Origin: Tenacibaculum sp. L6
GTDB lineage: Bacteria; Bacteroidota; Bacteroidia; Flavobacteriales; Flavobacteriaceae
Reading direction: 5' to 3'
DNA length: 64,000 nucleotides
NCBI RefSeq assembly: GCF_028823685.1
Contig: NZ_JAPEHZ010000003.1
Location: forward strand, 1-64,000
Positions 53,127 through 62,771 of this stretch are shown here, piece after piece. The notes beneath the pieces are model-generated. The model saw only the letters and a program-made list of their open reading frames with translations, made no database searches and had not been told where the DNA came from. A program made the translations under genes and the position numbers. Position 1 is the first letter of the stretch. Every line of letters begins with the position of its first letter.

Positions 53127-53849
53127 TTATTCTTCCATAGAATGATATACGTTGTTTACGTCATCATCCTCTTCTAATTTTTCTAAAAGTTTGTTTACTT
53201 CTTCTTTTTGTTCATCAGAAAGAGCAGTAGTTGTAGTAGGAATTCGTTCAAATTCAGAAGAAATAATTTCAATATTATTTTCTTCTAAATATTTTTGAAT
53301 AGATCCGAATTGACCGAATGGAGCATATAACATAACTGAGTTGTCTTCTTCATCAGTAAATACTTCTTCAACTTCAAAATCAATCATTTCCATTTCAAAT
53401 TCTTCTAAATCCATCGTTAATGATTCTTCTTTTATTTTGAAGTTTACTACATGGTCAAACATAAAAGCTACAGAACCAGATGTACCTAAGTTTCCGTTAC
53501 ACTTGTTAAAAGCAGCACGAACATTAGCTACTGTACGATTGTTGTTGTTGGTAGCAGTTTCTACTAAAACAGCTACTCCGTGAGGTGCGTATCCTTCAAA
53601 TAACACCTCTTTATAGTTTTCTGTGTTTTTATCAGATGCTTTCTTAATAGCACGCTCAACATTGTCTTTAGGCATGTTGGCAGCTTTTGCATTTTGAATA
53701 ACTACACGTAAACGAGAGTTGGTTTCGGGGTTAGGACCTCCTTCTTTAACCGCCATAACGATATCTTTACCAATACGAGTAAAGGTTTTAGCCATAGCTG
53801 ACCAACGTTTCATCTTTCTTGCTTTCCTAAATTCGAATGCTCTTCCCAT
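53127..53849 (-). CDS. YebC/PmpR family protein
   Basis: A protein of 240 residues. MGRAFEFRKARKMKRWSAMA is the family start; IGKDIVMAVKEGGPNPETNSRLR and NMPKDNVERAIKKAS follow. An acidic C-terminal domain ends in EEDDDVNNVYHSMEE. YebC proteins were described as transcription regulators, and some were later shown to help ribosomes stalled at proline stretches. I cannot tell which role applies. Monocistronic with a terminator. Confidence 0.95.
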   Translation of the reverse strand: MGRAFEFRKARKMKRWSAMAKTFTRIGKDIVMAVKEGGPNPETNSRLRVVIQNAKAANMPKDNVERAIKKASDKNTENYKEVLFEGYAPHGVAVLVETATNNNNRTVANVRAAFNKCNGNLGTSGSVAFMFDHVVNFKIKEESLTMDLEEFEMEMIDFEVEEVFTDEEDNSVMLYAPFGQFGSIQKYLEENNIEIISSEFERIPTTTTALSDEQKEEVNKLLEKLEEDDDVNNVYHSMEE

Positions 53850-53906
53850 GTGTATTCTGTTTTAATTTTGCTTGGCAAATGTAATTAATGCTGTAAAATA
53901 TTACAA

Positions 53907-55904
53907 TTAAAATTGTTTTTTGAAAATTACATCACCATTTTGTTCGTTATAGGCCTTCCAAGTGGCGGTTTGCTTATCTTTTTTGTAATGTCCTTTAACT
54001 TTTATATTTCCGTTTTGATAATATGATTTGTAAGAACCATCTTTTAAACCATCGTTTAAATCAACTTCAAATTTTAGTTTTCCATTTTCATAAAATTCTT
54101 GATACGATTTGGCACTTAAATCTGACGGATGTATAGGAGCGAGGTTAAAAAAGTTTTCTGAACTTTGAGTGTTTATAGAGTCTTTATAAGGAGTTAACTC
54201 TTCAAGTAATTTCTTTTTTAATTCCTCCTCTTTTTTAAGATGGATTTCAATTTCTTCTGGATGTTCATAAACAAAAGAAATATTGCTTTTAAATAAATCG
54301 TCTTCGGCAATAAGTTGCAAACCGACTTGAGAAAAACAAGTAATATAAGGTTTGTCTTTTTGAAGTTGAGTTCGAGTTTTGTTATCAACTAAACTTAAAA
54401 GGTCTTTGTACGAATTTGGTGTGTTAACATAAGCAAACACACTAGATTTCTTTTCGAAATTATAGTTGAAATCATCGAAACTTTCAGAGTTTTCAAGTGT
54501 GTAACCTATTAAATGATTGTTGATAATTTCTTTAATAGTGTTCGGACTTGTACTAAAAACAACGAAATCATCAATAATAGTAAAGTAAGGCTTATCCATT
54601 TTAGAAAACACATTACCAGCTAGCATTTTAAAGAATCCTTTTAGATCAAAAAAATTAATAGGATAACCTCTATAATCGATTTGTTTATATTTTAGAGGGG
54701 TGTTTTCTTTAATTTTTGATAGAATTAATTGAAGGTTTTCTTTAGCGTCATCAATATCATCAGCTTTAATAATAGCAGCGATATCTTTTTTGTTTTTTGA
54801 AAGCTCAGTGTTAAAATGAACTAAAGCTATTTCATTCCCAATCCAGCTGTATACATGTTCAGAAACATTTATATCTAACTTATCCTCAATCATTGCAAGT
54901 TGATCAGAATACATTTTAAAATCGGCTGGATTTTCTTGTTGAAGTTTTTCTAAGTTACTATTAAAGGTTTTAAAATCATCAAAAGCAAAACTAAGGTATA
55001 AAGAAGTGTTTTTCGGAGCTATTTTAGCTACACTACGTTTACCAACTCCTGAATTTTGTAAAACTTTTAAATAGGTTTGTGAATTGCTATCAACATTTGT
55101 GTAACCAGTAGCTTGTACTATAACTCCTTCAACTATAGAAATATCTAATCCTGTATAAAAGAAAGCTTGTTTGTTACTATTTAAAAACTCTAAACTAGCA
55201 GAGTTTGTAAAACAACTTAAATAATCTTTTAAATATTTGTGTTGAAGATAGATATTAAAAAAGCCATCATTATCTGTTTTCTCTTTTATTTCTACAAAAT
55301 TTACATCACGACCAATAACAGGGTTTAAGTATTGGTCTATTGATTTCTCAACGAGAGTATGAGTGTAGGAAGCTATTACCTGATTTTTAATAAAAGAAAG
55401 GTGTAAGGTTTCTCGTGTCTCTTTATTGTAAAGCTCAATAATTTCATGTTCTTTATATACTCGTTTAGTAACTCTATAACCTTCACCAGCTAAATTACTA
55501 ATAGCTCTTTTTAGGAAAATGAGTTTGGAGAATTTTTGTAAATCAGCAATATATAATAACCCGTATTTTTTAGGACTGTATACATGTATAGAGATAACTA
55601 AGTTACGCTCTCCAATAAAGTCAAAAATTTCTTTTTTAGCTTTAAAAGTATCATCTAAACTATTAAGACCTTCCGATAGTTTATTGATTTGTTGGTTCGT
55701 TTGAAGGTGTGCCCAAATTTCACTTGAGCTTATTTCATCCCAAGTGTCAATTGGTCTTTCAGTATCAACAATAAAAACAGCATCATCAGGAACTAAGTAA
55801 ATAGGTTTAATGTTGTCATTTTCTGATAAGGTGAAAATATACACTTGATAGATTACAAAGCCTATAACAAGGGCAATAATGCCCCAAAACACTTTCCTCT
55901 TCAT
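53907..55904 (-). CDS. DUF3352-like exported protein with C-terminal MORN-type repeats
   Basis: A protein of 665 residues. One N-terminal membrane anchor (about 5-25) is followed by a long region resembling DUF3352 proteins (IYLVPDDAVFIVDTERPIDT, SLYLSFAFDDFKTFN, FSKMDKPYFTIIDDFVVFST). The last ~55 residues hold short repeats FYENGKLKFEVDLNDG, LKDGSYKSYYQNGNIKVKGH and YKKDKQTATWKAY, the MORN-variant also seen in YwqK-like proteins. The bulk is outside the inner membrane. Function unknown. It precedes the yebC gene in the same direction. Confidence 0.75.
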   Translation of the reverse strand: MKRKVFWGIIALVIGFVIYQVYIFTLSENDNIKPIYLVPDDAVFIVDTERPIDTWDEISSSEIWAHLQTNQQINKLSEGLNSLDDTFKAKKEIFDFIGERNLVISIHVYSPKKYGLLYIADLQKFSKLIFLKRAISNLAGEGYRVTKRVYKEHEIIELYNKETRETLHLSFIKNQVIASYTHTLVEKSIDQYLNPVIGRDVNFVEIKEKTDNDGFFNIYLQHKYLKDYLSCFTNSASLEFLNSNKQAFFYTGLDISIVEGVIVQATGYTNVDSNSQTYLKVLQNSGVGKRSVAKIAPKNTSLYLSFAFDDFKTFNSNLEKLQQENPADFKMYSDQLAMIEDKLDINVSEHVYSWIGNEIALVHFNTELSKNKKDIAAIIKADDIDDAKENLQLILSKIKENTPLKYKQIDYRGYPINFFDLKGFFKMLAGNVFSKMDKPYFTIIDDFVVFSTSPNTIKEIINNHLIGYTLENSESFDDFNYNFEKKSSVFAYVNTPNSYKDLLSLVDNKTRTQLQKDKPYITCFSQVGLQLIAEDDLFKSNISFVYEHPEEIEIHLKKEEELKKKLLEELTPYKDSINTQSSENFFNLAPIHPSDLSAKSYQEFYENGKLKFEVDLNDGLKDGSYKSYYQNGNIKVKGHYKKDKQTATWKAYNEQNGDVIFKKQF

Positions 55905-55919
55905 GCTGTTTTCTGTGTT

Positions 55920-57563
55920 TTAAACTTGTAAAACTCCTAAATTAAAAGGCTTTTCAATAGGAGCGTGGTCAGCAGCTTCTATTCCCATAGAAATCCATGT
56001 TCTGGTATCTAGAGGATTAATCACAGCATCAGTCCAAATTCTAGCAGCAGCGTAATATGGAGATATTTGATTATCGTATCTCGATTTAATTTTATCGAAT
56101 AATTCTGCTTCTTTTTCAGGAGTAATTTTTTCTCCTTTTTTCTTTAAAGCGGCAGTTTCAATTTGTAATAATACTTTAGCAGCAGAAGCACCGCTCATTA
56201 CAGCTAATTCTGCACTAGGCCATGCGAAAATAAGGCGTGGATCGTAGGCTTTACCACACATTGCGTAATTTCCAGCTCCGTAAGAGTTACCAATAACTAC
56301 CGTAAACTTAGGGACTACAGAGTTACTCACAGCATTTACCATTTTAGCTCCATCTTTAATAATTCCGCTATGCTCGGATTTACTTCCTACCATAAATCCA
56401 GTAACATCTTGTAAGAAAACTAATGGAATTTTCTTTTGATTACAGTTGGCAATAAATCGAGTAGCTTTATCAGCAGAATCATTATAGATTACACCACCAA
56501 ATTGCATTTCGCTAGGTTTGGTTTTAGCTCCTTTCGATTTTACAATTTTACGTTGGTTAGCAACGATACCTACTGCCCATCCATCAATACGAGCATATCC
56601 TGTAATGATAGTTTGACCGTAGCCTGCTTTGTATTCTTCAAAATCAGAATTATCTACCAAACGTTTAATGATTTCCATCATATCGTATTGCTCGTTACGA
56701 GCTTTTGGTAAAATTCCGAAAATATCATCTTCGTTTTCTTTTGGAGGGAAAGCTTCTTTACGATTAAAACCAGCTTTGTCATAATCTCCAATCTTATCCA
56801 TTAAATTTTTAATGGTGTCTAAAGCATCTTTATCATCTTTTGCTTTGTAATCGGTAACACCAGATACTTCACAGTGCGTGGTTGCTCCACCCAACGTTTC
56901 ATTATCAATAGTTTCACCAATAGCAGCTTTTACTAAATAACTACCCGCTAAGAAAATACTTCCTGTTTTATCTACGATAAGTGCTTCATCACTCATAATA
57001 GGCAGGTAAGCACCACCAGCAACACAGCTTCCCATAACAGCAGCAATTTGGGTAATTCCCATGCTACTCATTACCGCATTATTTCTGAAAATTCTTCCGA
57101 AGTGTTCTTTATCAGGAAAAATTTCATCTTGCATTGGTAAATAAACCCCTGCAGAATCAACTAAGTAGATGATAGGTAATTTATTTTCAATAGCAATTTC
57201 TTGAGCTCTTAAATTCTTTTTACCAGTAATAGGGAACCAAGCACCAGCTTTTACTGTAGCGTCATTAGCTACAACAATACATTGTTTACCACTAACGTAC
57301 CCCATTTTAACAACTACACCTCCTGAAGGACATCCACCGTGTTCTTGATACATATCTTCTCCTGCAAAAGCAGCGATTTCGATAGATTTTGATTTGTCGT
57401 CTAATAAATAGTCGATACGTTCACGAGCAGTCATTTTTCCTTTTTCGTGATGTTTATCAATACGCTTTTGTCCACCTCCTAATTTAACTTTGGCTAAGCG
57501 TCTGCGTAAATCTGATACTAAAAGTTTATTGTGGTCTTCGTTTTTATTGAAGTTAAGATCCAT
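55920..57563 (-). CDS. Acyl-CoA carboxylase carboxyltransferase (beta) subunit, methylcrotonyl-CoA-type
   Basis: A protein of 547 residues. KMTARERIDYLLDD, YLVDSAGVYLPMQDEIFPD, GRIFRNNAVMSSMGI, GAYLPIMSDEALIV and VIGNSYGAGNYAMCGKAYDP are characteristic of the MccB branch rather than PccB. It carboxylates a branched acyl-CoA (methylcrotonyl-CoA in leucine breakdown) with a biotinylated alpha subunit that is not in this window. It lies just below the acyl-CoA-type regulator gene, pointing in the same direction, so the regulator may control it. Confidence 0.88.
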   Translation of the reverse strand: MDLNFNKNEDHNKLLVSDLRRRLAKVKLGGGQKRIDKHHEKGKMTARERIDYLLDDKSKSIEIAAFAGEDMYQEHGGCPSGGVVVKMGYVSGKQCIVVANDATVKAGAWFPITGKKNLRAQEIAIENKLPIIYLVDSAGVYLPMQDEIFPDKEHFGRIFRNNAVMSSMGITQIAAVMGSCVAGGAYLPIMSDEALIVDKTGSIFLAGSYLVKAAIGETIDNETLGGATTHCEVSGVTDYKAKDDKDALDTIKNLMDKIGDYDKAGFNRKEAFPPKENEDDIFGILPKARNEQYDMMEIIKRLVDNSDFEEYKAGYGQTIITGYARIDGWAVGIVANQRKIVKSKGAKTKPSEMQFGGVIYNDSADKATRFIANCNQKKIPLVFLQDVTGFMVGSKSEHSGIIKDGAKMVNAVSNSVVPKFTVVIGNSYGAGNYAMCGKAYDPRLIFAWPSAELAVMSGASAAKVLLQIETAALKKKGEKITPEKEAELFDKIKSRYDNQISPYYAAARIWTDAVINPLDTRTWISMGIEAADHAPIEKPFNLGVLQV

Positions 57564-57621
57564 GGTAAGTTATTTGTTTGCGTGTGCTAAAATAAGAAAA
57601 TCAATGTATAAAACAAGGTGT

Positions 57622-59100
57622 TTAGGTATGCGATTGAATGATGTTTTCTACGATTTTTTCTATTTCTTTATTTCTTGATTGTTTTATTAAAACGCTAGGT
57701 TCGGCTACTCGCTCTTTACAATTTTGTACAGCGCAAGTTTCGCAGGTAACTCCAACAGTTCTTTTAATAAACATATCTTCATTAAAAAATTGAAGTTTAC
57801 GCTTTAAGTGAGGAGAAAGTAGCATACCAATATTCACACTTCTATTGATGTTTTCTTTGAAAGGATCAGCTGTGGCAGCAGATAATACTAAATATTCATT
57901 GTCAGAATTTTCGTAGGATGATATTTGAATTCCATAAGCAGATTTTTTCTCTTTGGAAGCTTCTAAATCTTGAATAGTTTTAATCGCAACCCATCTTCTA
58001 CAATAATGCTCATTATTGCGATTTGCATGTGGACTTTGTTGCTGTGTAATATGTAGTTCCTTGGAAAGCCTATAAATAGGAGAGTCTTCTTTATGTGTAA
58101 AGCGTAAAAAGAACAAGTTTTTAATACTAAAATATTTAGGTAGAATATTAGTCAAGCGCTGATAAAAAGTTTCGTCTGAACAATTATAACTTCGGATGAT
58201 TTTGTGTAATTGCAACGGTTGCCACGTTTGTAAAGAAAATAAATGGGTTAACTTTTTAGTTAAATCATCTTTTGGAATAATTAAAGCTCCTGCAAAATAG
58301 GAAGCTATGAAGTTATTCAAGACTTGATCAAAGCTTTCAAATTTTATCCAAGGGAAGGTGTATAAGCGATTTTCTACATCAAGGTAGTTATAGGCTAATT
58401 CTTTTGCGTAAATAAATGTTTTTTGAGCTTCACTTATATCATTATATAATAAGAGTGTTTTAGTTTTTGGAATAAAGATGTTTCTTAACTCAGATAATTT
58501 TTGATGTTGAGATAATTCTTCAGTATCAATAGTATATCCGTATTCTTCGACTAAAACATCTTCTAAATCTTTAGAGTTAATTGGTTCGTCTAATTTTATA
58601 TGATAGGCTTTAGCAAAGTCGATGACCTTATTTTCAATATCTTCAAAATAATTATTGTGTGCTTCTTGGTAAGAACGTAAAGCAGCAAGAAAAAAGCTCT
58701 CTCTTGTTAAGTTGTAATTTTGAGCAATTTTAATAATGGTGCTAATAAACGCATTTACTTTTGCAGGGGCGTTGGCAATAATATCAATTAAATTGTTTTC
58801 CTGAATACCAAATAGGTCAAGCGGTATTTCTTTTAAAATTTTCGATTGTAAAATCTCACCAATTGGAGCTAAGTTTTTATCAAGTTTTAAGGATACCAAA
58901 TGATCGTAAGGTACTTCTAACTTCTCAGAAAGGATAACAATTTTATCGGTTTTTGGATACTTTTTTCCTTTTTCAATTTCATTTAAATATGATTTAGATA
59001 AACCAGTTAGTTTGGCTAATCCAAAGAGTGATAGGTTTTTATCGGTGCGTATTTGTTTCAGTTTTAAACCAAAAACAAGTCTGATGTATTCTTCTTCCAA
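57622..59100 (-). CDS. XRE-family regulator with ImmA/IrrE-like and DUF2083 domains (fatty-acyl-CoA type)
   Basis: A protein of 492 residues. The HTH (about 10-65, FGLAKLTGLSKSYLNEIEKG) is XRE-type. The middle part resembles an ImmA/IrrE domain, but the HExxH motif reads KELAY, so peptidase activity is lost; NFIASYFAGALIIP keeps the later helix. The C-terminus has CETCAVQNC (DUF2083-like). RamB and MccR-like regulators of this build control acetate and propionate genes. It is divergent from aceB-aceA and shares the operator region. Start TTG at 59100. Confidence 0.85.
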   Translation of the reverse strand: MEEEYIRLVFGLKLKQIRTDKNLSLFGLAKLTGLSKSYLNEIEKGKKYPKTDKIVILSEKLEVPYDHLVSLKLDKNLAPIGEILQSKILKEIPLDLFGIQENNLIDIIANAPAKVNAFISTIIKIAQNYNLTRESFFLAALRSYQEAHNNYFEDIENKVIDFAKAYHIKLDEPINSKDLEDVLVEEYGYTIDTEELSQHQKLSELRNIFIPKTKTLLLYNDISEAQKTFIYAKELAYNYLDVENRLYTFPWIKFESFDQVLNNFIASYFAGALIIPKDDLTKKLTHLFSLQTWQPLQLHKIIRSYNCSDETFYQRLTNILPKYFSIKNLFFLRFTHKEDSPIYRLSKELHITQQQSPHANRNNEHYCRRWVAIKTIQDLEASKEKKSAYGIQISSYENSDNEYLVLSAATADPFKENINRSVNIGMLLSPHLKRKLQFFNEDMFIKRTVGVTCETCAVQNCKERVAEPSVLIKQSRNKEIEKIVENIIQSHT

Positions 59101-59140
59101 AGTGTTTTATTAAAAGATTCGTAATTCAAAGGTATAAAAA

Positions 59141-59192
59141 TTAGCGAATTAATAAAAATTAGTAAAATTTATAATTTTAGCGAACGTTCGCT
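59141..59192. promoter_or_regulatory. Three TTAG-type boxes at 18-bp period, operator of the glyoxylate genes
   Basis: TTAGCGAA (59141), TTAGTAAA (59159) and TTAGCGAA (59177) are spaced exactly 18 bp apart. The third is extended into the perfect 14-bp palindrome AGCGAACGTTCGCT (59179-59192). Lying between the divergent regulator and aceB, they are probable sites for that regulator on one face of the helix. Confidence 0.6.
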
Positions 59193-59195
59193 TTT

Positions 59196-59222
59196 TTGTT
59201 TCGATTCTTTTTTTTAATATTG
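59196..59222 (+). promoter_or_regulatory. Possible aceB promoter next to the palindrome
   Basis: TTG (59196-59198) and TAATATTG (59215-59222), 16 bases apart, resemble the -33/-7 pair, with one mismatch in the -7 box. A regulator bound at the palindrome would sit directly upstream of it. Confidence 0.35.
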
Positions 59223-59250
59223 AAGTATCAATCAATAAAAATAAAATAGT

Positions 59251-60846
59251 ATGAATCAAGATGTTTTAGTAAAAGAAGTTCAATGTATAGGTTTTGATGC
59301 TAGTAAGTATGAAAGTGTTTTGGCAGAAGAAGCAAAAGCATTTTTGATACAACTACACGAAAAATTCAATAAGCAAAGACTCCAGTTATTAGAAGAAAGA
59401 GAAATAGAACAAGCGTATTTTGATGCTGGAAACTTTCCTTCTTTTCCTTCTGAAACCAAAGAAATAAGAGAAAGTAATTGGGTTTGTGCTGAGTTACCAG
59501 AAGATTTATTAGATAGAAAGGTAGAGATTACTGGACCTGTGGATCGAAAAATGGTTATCAATGCTTTGAATTCAGGGGCAAAAATGTTTATGGCAGATTT
59601 TGAAGATAGTAACTCGCCAACGATTCAAAATATTTTAGATGGACAGATAAATTTAAGAGATGCTGTAAACAAAACAATTTCATTTTACAATGCGTCAAAA
59701 AATAAAACGTATCAATTAAATGAGAACGTAGCTACGTTATTAGTACGCCCAAGAGGTTTGCATTTAAACGAAAAACATTTGTTGGTAGAAGGTGTAGAAA
59801 TGTCTGGTTCTCTGGTAGATTTCGGTTTGTTCTTCTTTCATAACATCAAAACTTTGTTAGCGAAAGGAAGTGCTACTTATTTTTACCTACCTAAACTAGA
59901 ACATTACAAAGAAGCTCGATGGTGGAATGATGTTTTTGTATTTGCACAAGACTATATTGGAGTTCCTCAAAAAACTATTAAAGCAACGGTATTGATTGAA
60001 ACGATTACGGCAAGTTTTCAGTTAGATGAAATTATTTATGAGTTAAAAGATCACATGGCAGGTTTAAACTGTGGGCGTTGGGATTATATCTTCTCATATA
60101 TTAAAAAGTTCAGGAATCATACCAATTTCTTTGTTCCAAATAGGGCACAAATAACGATGGAAACCCCATTTATGGAAGCCTATTCGTTACGTGTTATTCA
60201 AACTTGTCATAAACGTAGAGTACATGCGATGGGCGGAATGGCAGCACAAATCCCTGTTAAGAATGATGAGGCAGCTAACAAAGTAGCTTTTGATAAAGTA
60301 AGAAAAGGGAAGGAGAGAGAAGTAATGAATGGGCATGATGGCACTTGGGTGGCGCATCCTGGATTGGTGTCGTTGGCGATGGAAGTGTTCGATGCACACA
60401 TGAAAACACCTAATCAGATAGATAAATTAAGAGAAGATGTTCATATAACAGAAGAAGCTTTGGTACAACAACCATTGGGAACTATTACAGAAGAAGGAAT
60501 TAGAGAAAATATCAATGTAGGTATTTTGTATATAGAATCTTGGTTGATGGGACAGGGAGCAGCAGCTTTATATAATTTAATGGAAGACGCAGCAACTGCT
60601 GAAATTTCTAGAACACAAGTGTGGTTGTGGTTACAGAATAATGAGTTGTTAGAAGATGGACGCACATTTACAGAAGGAATGTATGAGCAATTCAAAAAAG
60701 AAGAACTCAAAAAAATAAAAAGTTATGTAGGTAAAGATAGGTACAGCAAAGGAAAGTTTGAATTAGCGGTTCAATTATTTGATGAGTTAATTTTAAATAA
60801 AGAATTTGTTGAGTTTTTAACCCTACCAGCATATAAATATTTGTAG
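59251..60846 (+). CDS. aceB: Malate synthase A
   Basis: Condenses glyoxylate with acetyl-CoA to malate, second step of the glyoxylate shunt. The protein has 531 residues. ATLLVRPRGLHLNEKHLLVEG, VLIETITASFQLDEIIYELKDH, GLNCGRWDYIFSYIKKFR and the C-terminal IESWLMGQGAAALYNLMEDAATAEISR (split here) are conserved, with the catalytic Arg in VRPRG and Asp in the C-terminal part (MEDAAT). It is the first gene of an operon with aceA, divergent from the regulator. Confidence 0.97.
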   Translation: MNQDVLVKEVQCIGFDASKYESVLAEEAKAFLIQLHEKFNKQRLQLLEEREIEQAYFDAGNFPSFPSETKEIRESNWVCAELPEDLLDRKVEITGPVDRKMVINALNSGAKMFMADFEDSNSPTIQNILDGQINLRDAVNKTISFYNASKNKTYQLNENVATLLVRPRGLHLNEKHLLVEGVEMSGSLVDFGLFFFHNIKTLLAKGSATYFYLPKLEHYKEARWWNDVFVFAQDYIGVPQKTIKATVLIETITASFQLDEIIYELKDHMAGLNCGRWDYIFSYIKKFRNHTNFFVPNRAQITMETPFMEAYSLRVIQTCHKRRVHAMGGMAAQIPVKNDEAANKVAFDKVRKGKEREVMNGHDGTWVAHPGLVSLAMEVFDAHMKTPNQIDKLREDVHITEEALVQQPLGTITEEGIRENINVGILYIESWLMGQGAAALYNLMEDAATAEISRTQVWLWLQNNELLEDGRTFTEGMYEQFKKEELKKIKSYVGKDRYSKGKFELAVQLFDELILNKEFVEFLTLPAYKYL

Positions 60847-60876
60847 AGAAAAGCAATTAAACTTAAAATATTTAAA

Positions 60877-60927
60877 TCTCGATTATCGAGAAAAAGCCCC
60901 CAAAAATGCGGCAACATTTAAGAGGGC
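60877..60927 (+). promoter_or_regulatory. Intercistronic palindrome and hairpin between aceB and aceA
   Basis: TCTCGAT T ATCGAGA (60877-60891) is an exact dyad. Next is a nested hairpin: GCCC (60896) pairs with GGGC (60924), and AAATG with CATTT around a cggcaa loop. The gap to aceA is 124 bases, unusually long within the pair. Confidence 0.4.
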
Positions 60928-60969
60928 AAGCTATCAATAAAAATTAATAACCTTATCAATTACAAAATT

Positions 60970-62592
60970 ATGAAAAATTTAGCACACGCTAATTATAGTT
61001 CTGCTTTACAAACTGTAAAAGAATTAAAGAAAAAGTACGGAGCAACTTGGAACTCAGTTTCTCCTGAAAATGCTGCTAGAATGGTGGCGCAAAACCGTTT
61101 TAAAACAGGTTTAGATATCGCTAGATATACTGCTGCTATCATGCGAAAAGATATGGCAGATTACGATGCAGATTCATCTAATTATACACAATCGTTAGGG
61201 TGCTGGCACGGATTTGTTGCACAACAAAAAATGATTGCGGTAAAAAAACATCACAAAACAACGAGTAAACGATATTTATATCTTTCAGGATGGATGGTTG
61301 CTGCATTACGCTCTGAATTCGGACCGTTACCAGACCAATCGATGCATGAAAAGACAGTGGTTCCAGCTTTGATTGAAGAAATTTATGACTTTTTACGTCA
61401 AGCGGATGCAGTTGAGTTAAATGATTTATTTAGAAGATTAGAAAACGGAGAAGATGTGCAAGACGAAATCGATAATTTTGAAACACATGTGGTACCCATC
61501 ATAGCTGATATCGATGCTGGTTTTGGAAATGAAGAAGCAACTTATTTATTGGCTAAAAAAATGATTCAAGCGGGTGCTTGTGCTATCCAGATAGAAAACC
61601 AAGTTTCTGATGCCAAACAATGCGGACATCAAGATGGAAAAGTAACAGTGCCACACGAAGATTTTATAGCGAAGTTAAACGCGATTCGATATGCTTTTTT
61701 AGAATTGGGAGTAGAAGATGGGATTATTGTTGCTAGAACCGATTCGGAAGGAGCAGGGTTAACTCAAAAATTACCAGTAAGTCAAGAACCAGGAGATTTA
61801 GCTTCTCAATATTTAGCCTTTGTAGAAGCTGAAGAAATCACAATAGATGAAGCAAAAGAAGATGATGTGCTGTTAAAACGTGAAGGAAAGTTAGTACGTC
61901 CTGTACGTTTAGCAAACGGTTTGTATAAGTTTAGAGAAGGAACCAATATTGATAGAGTAGTGTTAGATTGTATTACTAGTTTACAAAACGGAGCTGATTT
62001 ATTATGGATTGAAACGCCAACACCTCATGTAGGCCAAATTGCACATATGGTAAATAGAGTACGAGAAGTAGTTCCTAATCCGAAGTTGGTGTATAACAAT
62101 TCGCCTTCGTTTAACTGGACGTTGAATTTCCGTAATCAAGCATATGATGAAATGGTTGCAGAAGGAGAAAATATGACGGGATACGACAGAAACAATTTAA
62201 TGAATGCAGCTTACGACGGAACAGAACTGTGTCACAGGGCTGATGAGAAAATCCGTACTTTCCAAATAGATAGTGCAAGAGAGGCAGGAATTTTCCATCA
62301 CTTAATTACGTTACCAACCTATCATACCACGGCATTACATATGAACGATTTAACCGAAGGTTATTTTGGTAATGAAGGAATGTTAGCCTATGTAAGAGGA
62401 GTACAACGACAAGAAATTAGAAAAGGAGTGTCGTGTGTAAAGCATCAACGAATGGCAGGTTCTGATTTAGGAGATGATCATAAAACATTTTTTGCAGGAG
62501 AAAATGCTTTAAAAGCAGGAGGAGAAAAGAATACATCTAATCAGTTTGAAACTTCTTCAAAAAATAAAGAAGTTGTAGAAGAGGTAGCATAA
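60970..62592 (+). CDS. aceA: Isocitrate lyase
   Basis: Cleaves isocitrate to succinate and glyoxylate, first step of the shunt. The protein has 540 residues, the long form. TQSLGCWHGFVAQQKM, PIIADIDAGFGNEEATY and DAKQCGHQDGKVTVPHEDF are diagnostic; the catalytic Cys sits in KQCGH (KKCGH in shorter enzymes). VYNNSPSFNWTLNF is the substrate-binding region. It follows aceB; a hairpin region separates the two. Confidence 0.97.
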   Translation: MKNLAHANYSSALQTVKELKKKYGATWNSVSPENAARMVAQNRFKTGLDIARYTAAIMRKDMADYDADSSNYTQSLGCWHGFVAQQKMIAVKKHHKTTSKRYLYLSGWMVAALRSEFGPLPDQSMHEKTVVPALIEEIYDFLRQADAVELNDLFRRLENGEDVQDEIDNFETHVVPIIADIDAGFGNEEATYLLAKKMIQAGACAIQIENQVSDAKQCGHQDGKVTVPHEDFIAKLNAIRYAFLELGVEDGIIVARTDSEGAGLTQKLPVSQEPGDLASQYLAFVEAEEITIDEAKEDDVLLKREGKLVRPVRLANGLYKFREGTNIDRVVLDCITSLQNGADLLWIETPTPHVGQIAHMVNRVREVVPNPKLVYNNSPSFNWTLNFRNQAYDEMVAEGENMTGYDRNNLMNAAYDGTELCHRADEKIRTFQIDSAREAGIFHHLITLPTYHTTALHMNDLTEGYFGNEGMLAYVRGVQRQEIRKGVSCVKHQRMAGSDLGDDHKTFFAGENALKAGGEKNTSNQFETSSKNKEVVEEVA

Positions 62593-62633
62593 ATACTTTA
62601 ATAGTTAGTGTATAAATAATTTTAGTTGTCTGT

Positions 62634-62690
62634 AAATTTCCCGTTTATGTTTAGTTTGTTTCAGTTGTTTGTTTGCATAACGGGAAATTT
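62634..62690 (+). terminator. Inverted repeat downstream of aceA
   Basis: AAATTTCCCGTTTATG (62634-62649) matches the inverse of CATAACGGGAAATTT (62676-62690) with one extra T. The loop is 26 bases and T-rich, and no U-tract follows, so termination is unsure. Confidence 0.4.
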
Positions 62691-62771
62691 TATCAAGTGC
62701 TAAAAAATAAAAAAGTTATAAACTTATAATTAGCAGTTGTAAATTTTATTTTGAAGTTTACTCTCTTACTT

